Below, piece after piece: positions 56,920-64,000 of a stretch of DNA of 64,000 nt. Origin of the DNA: Lachnospiraceae bacterium OF09-6 (GTDB lineage Bacteria; Bacillota; Clostridia; Lachnospirales; Lachnospiraceae). The stretch lies in contig QUMM01000015.1 in the NCBI GenBank assembly GCA_003435055.1, positions 7,058-71,057 on the forward strand, given 5' to 3'. The notes under the pieces are model-generated. The model ran no database searches. It was not told where the DNA came from and was given only the letters and a program-made list of their open reading frames with translations. The translations under genes were made by a program, and so were the position numbers. The stretch's first letter is position 1. Each line of letters opens with the position of its first letter.

Positions 56920-57750
56920 ATGGCACGCTCAAATATCCTTTCCATTATTCAGGGCGAATATCACACCTTTACAGATGTAGAAAAATTAGTTGCCGATTAT
57001 ATTCTTAACACTCCTGATGGGAATCTGTCTGCCCAGAATCTATGCAATACACTTTATATTTCCAAAGCTTCTTTAACTCGTTTTGCACAAAAATTAGGTT
57101 TTTCTGGGTTTCGCGAGTTAAAATATCAGGTCTATCAGGATTTAACACATGCCACTTATCCTTCATTAAAAGACAGTGTTACTAAATCAACCTTTAACAA
57201 TTATTCCTATATTGTGAATGAAACATTTTGCAAACTTGATACTTCTGCTTTAGAAAAGGCTATCTCTCTGATTGCTAACAGCAACCATATTTATGTTTAT
57301 GGAGATGGACTTTCCGGATATGCCGCCGGCGAATTTATGATTCGATTCAAACGACTTGGTTTCTCTGTTGAATCCTGTAACAATGATTTTATGATGCAGA
57401 CCAATTCTGCCATTGTTCATTCTTCTGCCCTTGTTATTGGAATTTCATTAAGCGGTGATACTAAAAATACCCTTACCGGATTAAGAAATGCTCATAAAAA
57501 CGGAGCTAAAACTATGCTTATCACATCCAAACAGAAAAAATATCCTTTTGACGTTGTTCTTTATACTGTGTCTTTATCTTATATGAACTCCGGCATGCAA
57601 ATTTCACCACAACTTCCAATCCTCATTATCATCGATATCCTGTTCAGTCATTTCATCAATGATATTTCAGGAAAACATGTTGAAAAATATCAGGATACAG
57701 TAAAAGCACTCACCAACAATAACATTTCTAAAAATTCACCAGCTCTCTAA
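56920..57750 (+). CDS. RpiR/MurR-family transcriptional regulator
   Basis: A 276-residue regulator: N-terminal RpiR helix-turn-helix (residues 1-77, with LCNTLYISKASLTRFAQKLG), then an SIS sugar-phosphate-binding domain (about 105-240, with IYVYGDGLSGYAAGEF and IGISLSGDTKNTLTGL). It senses a sugar phosphate. AGGAGG precedes the ATG. It is divergent from the kinase and aldolase genes and convergent with the URO-D gene, three bases apart, so it stands inside the sugar locus it presumably controls. Confidence 0.93.
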   Translation: MARSNILSIIQGEYHTFTDVEKLVADYILNTPDGNLSAQNLCNTLYISKASLTRFAQKLGFSGFRELKYQVYQDLTHATYPSLKDSVTKSTFNNYSYIVNETFCKLDTSALEKAISLIANSNHIYVYGDGLSGYAAGEFMIRFKRLGFSVESCNNDFMMQTNSAIVHSSALVIGISLSGDTKNTLTGLRNAHKNGAKTMLITSKQKKYPFDVVLYTVSLSYMNSGMQISPQLPILIIIDILFSHFINDISGKHVEKYQDTVKALTNNNISKNSPAL

Positions 57751-57753
57751 TTT

Positions 57754-58791
57754 CTATTTTTTCAGAGCTTCTATAACTTCTGCCACATTATCATCTGGAA
57801 TAGACGCATCTAGATCTGGAACCTGTATAGAAAATCTGTCCCAGTCACCTAATGTTTCTTCTAAAACTGCATTCAATTTATCTTTGATCTCATTGGGCGT
57901 TCCAAAATTCACAAGATTGGTGCTTATAATGTACACAATATGTGCTTTTGGAAACTGATCCAAAACTGGTCTGATTTTGCTTTCATGTCCAACTTCTATA
58001 TACTGTAGATTTTTGAAGTTTCCATAAATGTCGACAAATTTATCAAAATTTCCACAATGATGAAGTCCTATTGGCATCCCTTTGCTCAGGCAATAATCAT
58101 ACAGCCCTTTGTCATATTGATATACCGTTTTTTTATATGAAGGCGCGCCTGCAATACCACATGTACAATTCATCATTATATGCATAAATCCAGGATCTGC
58201 CTGCCCATTTCTGCCGATCTGCTGCTTTATAATTTCCTGTACATATTGTAAAACATGATACACCTCATCTTCATAATCCTCATCAAGCAGATATCCATAA
58301 AAATCTGTAGAACATATCTGAATTGCCTCATTCAGAACACCTCGAGTCTTCATAAATGGGATTTCGTCTTTACCCAGTTTTTCATTCATATATTTGACCT
58401 GTGTCCTTACTTCTGTATATGGATACACATCCCACAAATTTTCCGGTGGCTCTAATTCCATTATTTTTTTCTCCGGCAAAAAGTTTATTCCCATAGGATA
58501 CTGATCTTTATAATATATGACATCCAGTCCAAGCATATTTTGATAAAAAGTGTTATCAAAATCTGGCTGTATTACAATTGGAACCGGATCTTTGGTTCCT
58601 GAATTTGTATCTTTTCCATATCGTTCATAGTAAAATTTTTTCATGTTCATATATGCATCCAAACGATAATCCGGGTCAAAATACATCCTTTTTCCATATT
58701 CTATTCCATAATGTTCATACCACCATGAAGGCAAAAAGTTAATAACAATCTCTTCTATTTTCAATCCATGAATTCGTTCACAAAACCACAT
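57754..58791 (-). CDS. Uroporphyrinogen decarboxylase-family (MtaA/CmuA-like) protein in a sugar importer operon
   Basis: A 345-residue URO-D superfamily protein. Seen: MNCTCGIAGAPSYKKTVYQY near residue 208, IGLHHCGN at 241-248, an H-x-C-like motif as in the zinc site of MtaA-type corrinoid methyltransferases, and STNLVNFGTPNEIKDKL near residue 307, matching the family's GTPEEV region. A third cysteine ligand is not evident. The true heme enzyme HemE is unlikely because there is no tetrapyrrole context and the N-terminus differs. It is the last gene of an SBP-permease-permease operon, so it may demethylate the imported compound. This role is inference. Confidence 0.8.
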   Translation of the reverse strand: MWFCERIHGLKIEEIVINFLPSWWYEHYGIEYGKRMYFDPDYRLDAYMNMKKFYYERYGKDTNSGTKDPVPIVIQPDFDNTFYQNMLGLDVIYYKDQYPMGINFLPEKKIMELEPPENLWDVYPYTEVRTQVKYMNEKLGKDEIPFMKTRGVLNEAIQICSTDFYGYLLDEDYEDEVYHVLQYVQEIIKQQIGRNGQADPGFMHIMMNCTCGIAGAPSYKKTVYQYDKGLYDYCLSKGMPIGLHHCGNFDKFVDIYGNFKNLQYIEVGHESKIRPVLDQFPKAHIVYIISTNLVNFGTPNEIKDKLNAVLEETLGDWDRFSIQVPDLDASIPDDNVAEVIEALKK

Positions 58792-58818
58792 AGATTTTTT
58801 CCCCTCGTGCTGTCTCAG

Positions 58819-59658
58819 TTAACTCTTAATTGCACCTGCTGATAAGCCTGCAATAAAATAATTTTGCGCGAAAATGAATAAAATAATAATTGGAATAGAT
58901 CCCAGTATACTCATAGCCATCATTTCATTCCAGCTATATGTAATTTGTCCCATCAATAACTGTATTCCAATCGGCACTGTTCTCATTTCTCCTGACTTTG
59001 TAAGGCATAATGCAAACAAATATTCATTCCAACATTGCAAAAATGTATAAATAGATGTTGAAACAAGACCCGGAATTGAAATAGGAATCAATACTTTCCA
59101 TAACGTACACCATGTCGACCCTCCATCAATTGCAACAGCCTCATCCAGATCTTTTGGTAATGTATTCAAATATCCCGTAATCATAATCACCGCATATGGC
59201 AATGTAAAAACCAAGTAGGTCAATATCAACGCCATATATGAATCAAACAATCCAAGTACCACTACTAATCCAAAATATGGTATTAATAATGTCATAGGTG
59301 GAACCGATTGCGTTATAATAATGATTGTATTTAAAGGTTTTCTCAATTTAAATTCATACCTGCTCAACGCATAGCTTGTGAGAATTGCTACAAAAAGGGT
59401 AATCACTGTTGTAACAGCTGCGATAAAATAACTATTTAAAAAATATCTGAGTTTAGTTGCATCTGTAAACACACTTGTAAATGCTTCAAATGTTATTTTT
59501 CTTGGTATGATTCTTTGTGGTACTGTAAATACTTCTGTATTCGATTTAAAAGCACAGCTGATCATCCAAATCACTGGAAAAAGGGCATATATAAGACCTA
59601 TTAGCAATCCAACTACGATAAAAACTCTGCATATTTTATTTTTAGTAGACGTCTTCAT
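58819..59658 (-). CDS. Carbohydrate ABC transporter permease (MalG type)
   Basis: A 279-residue permease with six predicted membrane segments. Seen: N-terminal FPVIWMISCAFKSNTEVF, then the EAA coupling loop AVAIDGGSTWCTLWKVLIPISIPGL near residues 180-204. It pairs with the MalF-type permease at 59678. The ATPase gene is not in this locus; a shared MsmK-type ATPase elsewhere is usual for such importers. AGGAG lies ten bases upstream. Confidence 0.93.
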   Translation of the reverse strand: MKTSTKNKICRVFIVVGLLIGLIYALFPVIWMISCAFKSNTEVFTVPQRIIPRKITFEAFTSVFTDATKLRYFLNSYFIAAVTTVITLFVAILTSYALSRYEFKLRKPLNTIIIITQSVPPMTLLIPYFGLVVVLGLFDSYMALILTYLVFTLPYAVIMITGYLNTLPKDLDEAVAIDGGSTWCTLWKVLIPISIPGLVSTSIYTFLQCWNEYLFALCLTKSGEMRTVPIGIQLLMGQITYSWNEMMAMSILGSIPIIILFIFAQNYFIAGLSAGAIKS

Positions 59659-59677
59659 AGTTCATAATCTCCTTTCT

Positions 59678-60529
59678 CTATTCTGCAATTCGTTGTCTTT
59701 TCACATAAAAGACTGCAATTATCAGACAAATCATCATCATGATCACCGCACTTGCTGATGCTGTAGAGAATTGGTAATTCTTAAATGCCAGGTTATATGT
59801 ATACGTTCCTATCGTTTCCGAAGAACCCATAGGTCCGCCACCTGTTGTTATATAAGTTAATGATAATTGCTGCATAGACCATATAAAATCCAAAAGCATC
59901 ATACTAATAAGCACCGGCTTAATCTGAGGTATCGTAATATGAAAAAACTTCTGGAATCCATTTGCCCCATCAATGCTGGCAGCTTCATAATATACCGGCG
60001 AAATCCCCTGTAGAGCTGATAATACCGAAATCATATAAAACGGATACGATGTCCAGATATTTACAAATATTACAGCTGCTGCCGCATACTTTCTGTTACC
60101 AAACCAGTCAATATGAAATCCAAATACAGTATTAATAATGCCACTGTTATTCAACATTAATCTCCACAATATTGCTACGATTGATACGGTAAATGTCCAT
60201 GGAAGGATATATAACGCCCTTACTATTCCTCTAAAATTAGGGTGTATTAATTTAGAATTTAGCATCATAGCAAAGCCTATCCCAAGTGTAATGTGAAAGA
60301 TCATTGATACACCTGAAAAAATCAAAGAATTCTTTAAAGCTATCCAGAACTTTCCGTCTTTCAAAATTTTTGTAAAGTTTTCCAATCCTATAAATATTGG
60401 ATTTGGATTTACGATTACATTATTTTGAAATGAAAAATAGATTACTCGGTAAATAGGATAAACCAGCAATAATCCAAACAGTCCCATGATAGGAAGTAAG
60501 TATAAATATGGAGTAATTTTCTTTTTCAT
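59678..60529 (-). CDS. Carbohydrate ABC transporter permease (MalF type)
   Basis: A 283-residue permease with six predicted membrane segments. Seen: N-terminal PYLYLLPIMGLFGLLLVYPIY and the EAA loop EAASIDGANGFQKFFHITIPQI near residue 203. I start at MKKKITPYL (60529) because GGAGGGG is eight bases upstream; a longer frame from 60571 would begin inside an RNA hairpin. Confidence 0.92.
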   Translation of the reverse strand: MKKKITPYLYLLPIMGLFGLLLVYPIYRVIYFSFQNNVIVNPNPIFIGLENFTKILKDGKFWIALKNSLIFSGVSMIFHITLGIGFAMMLNSKLIHPNFRGIVRALYILPWTFTVSIVAILWRLMLNNSGIINTVFGFHIDWFGNRKYAAAAVIFVNIWTSYPFYMISVLSALQGISPVYYEAASIDGANGFQKFFHITIPQIKPVLISMMLLDFIWSMQQLSLTYITTGGGPMGSSETIGTYTYNLAFKNYQFSTASASAVIMMMICLIIAVFYVKRQRIAE

Positions 60530-60554
60530 GCCAGTCCCCTCCTGTTTCATATAC

Positions 60555-60584
60555 TTACAGGGCATTATCAATAATGCCCTGTAA
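60555..60584 (-). promoter_or_regulatory. Intercistronic RNA hairpin after the binding-protein gene
   Basis: A perfect 13-base stem (TTACAGGGCATTA/TAATGCCCTGTAA) with a four-base loop between the SBP stop (60596) and the permease start. There is no T-run, so it probably protects the SBP mRNA from 3' decay and keeps the binding protein more abundant than the permeases. Confidence 0.65.
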
Positions 60585-60595
60585 GACTGTGTCCT

Positions 60596-61848
60596 TTATC
60601 CGCCAATTACACCGTTCCAATAATCCTCCGCATTAGTAAGGGAAGCAGCTACATCTTGTTCTCCTGTAATTGCTAACTGCAATTCTACTGTCAGTTTCTT
60701 CATCAATTCTTCTGCTGACGGAAGTCCTGCATCTGATTAATCAGATAATTGTCCTGAACCATTTTATACGCATTTGCAAAAGCTTCATCTTCTGATACTA
60801 CTTCCGATTTTGTATTTCCAGGGAACGCATTTGCATATCCTGCAAATTCCGTATTTACTTCTGGGCTTAGTAAATAAGAGACAAACTCCCACGCTTCTTC
60901 CGGGTGTTCCGTTGTTGCCGAAATACCAAGTCCCCACGGAGCGTACATGATGCCGCTCTTACCATCCTCTTTTTCTACTGGAATGGCACCCATTGTAAAT
61001 TCTAATTCTGGATTCGATGCTCTTAATGTGTTAATAGTAGAGCATGTTGTCAACATAAATGCTGCATATCCATTCGCAAAGGTATCCTGCATATCAGATG
61101 AGGTCATTGAGAAAATTCCCGGATTTACAAGACCGGCATCATAGCATTTCTTAAAAAATTCTGCTGTACTTGCAGCTGCATTATCACTTGCAAATGATGC
61201 TTTACCTTCTTCAATCATAGATCCTCGGTTCGCCCATACCCAGCTCATATACTGATCCTGTGAGGATGACGGAAACGCCTCCGATAAAGCTGTAATCCAT
61301 CCATAAATATTATTATCCGGATCATTTACTGCTTCACAATCTGCATAAAATTCATCCCATGTAGTTGGCAACTCTGTAATTCCATGTTCCTTTAAAAGCG
61401 TCATGTTTGCATACATATGATAAGAATACACTACAACCGGTATCATGTATGTGGTATCTCCAACTTTCACACATGATACATCGTCTGAAGTAAATTTTTC
61501 TTCATCTGCCAGATAAGTATCAAGATCCAGTAATGCATTCATCTGTGACAAATCATATACCCATGTTCCATCCACCCCGCACACATCGGACATAACGCCA
61601 GTCGCTGCTCCAGCAACCAGTGCATCATGGGTACTGGAATACGGATTGGTTACCAATTTTATTTCTATATTAGGATGCTGTTCTTCAAAATTGGCAATTA
61701 TTTCTGTCATCTTTCCTTCTGGCAATTCATTTTCCCACCACTGAGCAAATTCTAATGTCACTTTTTCTGAACTCTCTGCCGCTGCCGGCACAGAAATAGC
61801 TGTACATATTATGCACATTGCTAATAACGTACTGATTCTTTTTTTCAT
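60596..61848 (-). CDS. Carbohydrate ABC transporter solute-binding protein, MalE/SBP1 type (frame broken near 60715)
   Basis: Exported binding protein of about 417 residues after repair. Signal peptide ends at AAA-ES. The mature start is VTLEFAQWWENELPEGKMTEI, with ATGVMSDVCGVDGTWVYDLSQ near residue 78, PTTWDEFYADCEAVND near residue 158 and the C-terminal YAPWGLGISATTEHPEEAWEF near residue 300. One base lost in CAGCAGAAG shifts the last 38 residues (EELMKKLTVELQLAITG onward) to another frame. GGAGG precedes the start. First gene of the importer operon. Confidence 0.92.
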
Positions 61849-61931
61849 TTTTCCTTTCCTCCTTCATCTATCGCACAAACTATATACGTAACTATCCTAT
61901 CCAGATCCAGATTCTCCTTTTGGTAATTTTT

Positions 61932-61960
61932 ATTATATATTACGAATTTATATGTTTCAA
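61932..61960 (-). promoter_or_regulatory. Predicted sigma-A promoter of the sugar importer/URO-D operon
   Basis: Minus strand: TTGAAA (61955-61960), a 17-base spacer, TATAAT (61932-61937), about 85 bases before the SBP start. Confidence 0.65.
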
Positions 61961-61970
61961 TAATGGCATT

Positions 61971-61989
61971 TTGCACAATCCATGTGCAA
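61971..61989. promoter_or_regulatory. Inverted repeat TTGCACA-N5-TGTGCAA upstream of the importer promoter
   Basis: A perfect seven-base repeat with a five-base spacer, ending 10 bases upstream of the -35 box, at about -55. A related half-site (CGCACAATTG) follows at 62002-62011. The position suits an activator or a repressor. Confidence 0.5.
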
Positions 61990-62009
61990 TTTGTATATTC
62001 TCGCACAAT

Positions 62010-62095
62010 TGAAACTAGTTTCATCCAGCATATTACTTCCCCGACATTTTACAAGCCGATGGTTCTAGTACAACGATATTCGGAAACTAGTTTCA
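62010..62095. promoter_or_regulatory. Paired 12-bp palindromes GAAACTAGTTTC
   Basis: The same perfect palindrome occurs at 62011-62022 (extended to TGAAACTAGTTTCA) and 62083-62094. The centres are 72 bases apart, about seven helical turns. They lie upstream of the importer promoter and downstream of the second PucR gene. They look like operators for a looping regulator. The rest of 61849-62331 is AT-rich, with no supported gene. Confidence 0.55.
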
Positions 62096-62331
62096 TCATA
62101 TTATCTAATATATGTATCTAAATTTGTTAAATGTGATACATCATAAGATAATTTCTTCACTACTAAATGTTGCAAAAATAATAGCTATTATCATGCGAGC
62201 AATTAATACAACGTTATATGTTCTTAGTAGCAAAACCTCAATAAAAATGAGATACGTTACATTTTTATACAAATCATCCAATTTATGAAATTTCACATTT
62301 TCCAAAGAGAATATTAACGGCACCGAAAATC

Positions 62332-63797
62332 TCAGCCTCTACCGACTCCCTCCCAACCAATTCCCTGTATAAACAATATTTTCAAGCTAAGTAATATGTA
62401 CCATCGAGTTTCCTTCTCTTCCAGATCTATCTGCAGTTCTTCTATCACTTTCCTTATTCTGTATACCAATGTATTTCTTGCCAAAAACAGTTCTCTCGCA
62501 GTATCCGCTATGGAACGATTGTTTTCCAGATATACGCACAATGTTTTCAGTTCCTCTCGCATTTTTGGCGTATTCCGTTGCCAGGCCTTTCGGATCTGTG
62601 GATGAACCGCATATAGCTTTTGTTCCTTTTTTTCTGCCGTCAGTAAATATTTCGCTGCCACTTTTTCGAAAGAATAAAAAAATTCTGCCTTCTGTATATC
62701 TGTGAATTTTTCCATAGACATGATCTGCTCATATGCATAATTTAAATATGTAATTTTCTCAAACGATAGACTTTTCAAAATATACAGCCTATTTCGGTCT
62801 GCTATTTCTTTCAGAGATTCTATCCTCCGCTGAATATGAATGTCTTTTTCATTGACGATCACCACTACTTGTTTCTCGATGATTTCTACTACAGCAAATG
62901 GCAAAATCTGCAACACAGAGCTGCGCAACAGTCGTATCAGCATATCATTGGCTTCTGACATTCGATACCCCATCAATAATAAATGATAGGAATCATTCTC
63001 ATTCCATTTATAATACTGCAGTTGCATATGCAAGGCATCCATATCATAATCCGCTCTCATCAGAAGCTTGGAGAATACGCTGCTCCCCCATTCATAGACA
63101 CTGTTAAAATTCAGTTTGCTCATATATGGAGAGAGAATATCAGACAGAATTGTCAGAATCGTTTTGTCCCCATCATTAAACTCTCTTTCCTTTTGCATAA
63201 TGACCAAGCTTCCGCATATGGTATTTCCGGAATAATCTTTAATGACATATTGACACACCCATGTTCTTCCAATATCTGCTGATGAACCTTCGGTTTATCG
63301 TCCAGATAATCAGACCGGTTCAACTGCCGCCTTTCATTCAGGAACTGCACTGCTTTGACGGAGCTGAATCCATGTTCATACAGATACTTCCATTCTGCGT
63401 CCACATCATCTGGTCCATAATTCTGGCTCATTGCAATCACCTTATAATTCGAATCCAGTATCATCAGTGGATTTTTGAAAATCAGTTCACAACTCTTTAC
63501 CACACTGTCAAAATCCATATGCGTTGCATAATGATACAAATTTTCAAACCAGGTATCATAAAAATCAAACACATCCTGAACCAGCCCAAAGGCTTCTTCC
63601 AGAGTCATATCCTGCAAAATAAAATATTCATCCTCATATCTGCATACGATTCCCTCTCTGTCCTTACTGACCTGCACATATCCGTCTGCCGCATATCTTC
63701 TCACACCTCTGATATCACAAGGCCTGTTACCCTTCAGATGTAATTCCGGCTCCAGCACATACAGCCGGTTTGCAATCTGCCACATATTTAATCGCAT
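62332..63797 (-). CDS. PucR-family transcriptional regulator, second copy (frame broken near 63259)
   Basis: About 488 residues after repair. The N-terminal sensor part (MRLNMWQIANRLYVLEPE onward, to QQILEEHG) and the rest (VCQYVIKDYSGNTICGSL, then ADTARELFLARNTLVYRIRK-type helix-turn-helix near residue 455) are offset by one missing base in CATGGGTGTGTC. Its layout resembles the regulator at 3389, which goes with the corrinoid module. It lies upstream of the sugar importer/URO-D operon in the same direction, with operator-like palindromes between, so control of that operon is plausible. Confidence 0.87.
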
Positions 63798-63857
63798 TCT
63801 TCTGCTCCTTTATTCAGCCTTCCATTCGGCGATTATTTACATCTGATTATATCAAAA

Positions 63858-64000
63858 ATCAGGACACATACCCAGTATGTATCCTGATTTCAGACTGTAG
63901 ACAAACTTGGTGTTGGGGATTATGCCCAGCACCATTTTTCTTTTAAAACTTCTTTTCTTTTTATTTTCTTCAAAATCAACAAAAATCTGGCTGTGTTCCA
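63858..64000. terminator. Right-edge intergenic region with two terminator-like hairpins
   Basis: The hairpin at 63858-63889 (AATCAGGA..ACATAC with GTATGT.ATCCTGATT) and the hairpin at 63908-63934 (TGGTGTTGGG/CCCAGCACCA) followed by TTTTTC on the plus strand. No gene is visible up to the window end. Confidence 0.55.

Noticed and set aside
57754..58791. Heme biosynthesis HemE
   Set aside because: The URO-D family member sits with sugar permeases and has the HHCGN motif. No other heme genes are present.
1..64000. tRNA, rRNA, CRISPR arrays, prophage or intact insertion sequences
   Set aside because: I looked on both strands and found no convincing signature.

Overview
The window looks like a chromosomal segment of a Lachnospiraceae bacterium (Clostridia, gut type, close in style to Blautia). 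The reasons are strong AGGAGG ribosome sites, moderate GC, YesM/YesN and PucR regulators, corrinoid methyl-transfer genes typical of acetogens, and many sugar importers and glycosidases. This placement is inference from gene content. I see no rRNA, tRNA, CRISPR array, prophage or intact insertion sequence.

Region by region: (1) 1-9.5 kb, minus strand, is a corrinoid methyl-transfer module: methyltetrahydrofolate methyltransferase, two corrinoid proteins, the corrinoid-activating ferredoxin/ATPase, a DUF2284 Fe-S protein and a PucR regulator. It runs directly into an FecCD/BtuCD-type importer whose binding protein carries an N-terminal NEAT-like domain. The substrate-specific methyltransferase is missing. 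(2) 9.7-13.3 kb holds thymidine kinase, an iron alcohol dehydrogenase and an aldehyde dehydrogenase. (3) 13.4-15.9 kb is a surface CbiK-type cobaltochelatase lipoprotein behind a cobalamin riboswitch. (4) 16.1-20.5 kb is a thiamin salvage operon (thiM-thiE-HAD-thiD-cytX) behind a TPP riboswitch. (5) 20.6-26.7 kb has a GH5-CBM2 cellulase, a BMP-type binding protein, uridine kinase and a domain-swapped GH3 glucosidase. (6) 26.9-40 kb is a sugar or polyol utilisation locus: DhaKL kinase, FGGY kinase, RbsBAC importer, dehydrogenase and aldolase, followed by a YesMN two-component system and a degenerate, apparently ATPase-dead, RbsA-like protein. (7) 40-54 kb has a heterodimeric ABC exporter, a transglutaminase-like protein, MalY, NagB/NagA, a LysR regulator, a small alarmone synthetase, GlgA with a long lysine-rich tail, a class II aldolase and D-lyxose isomerase. 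(8) 54.2-64 kb has a reverse transcriptase remnant, then a sugar ABC importer with a URO-D family protein, an RpiR regulator, an ADP-dependent-type sugar kinase and another class II aldolase, and a second PucR regulator.

The most striking global feature is about 15 reading-frame breaks in otherwise well conserved genes. Fourteen are each repaired by adding one base, and ten of these lie at a purine-G-C on the coding strand. Sequence or assembly error is the most economical explanation. I therefore annotate each such gene as one CDS across the break.

The best candidates for undescribed biology are the pseudo-ATPase linked to a sensorless histidine kinase, the sugar importer paired with a URO-D (MtaA-like) protein that could supply methyl groups to the corrinoid module, and the surface cobaltochelatase with a NEAT-like C-terminus.
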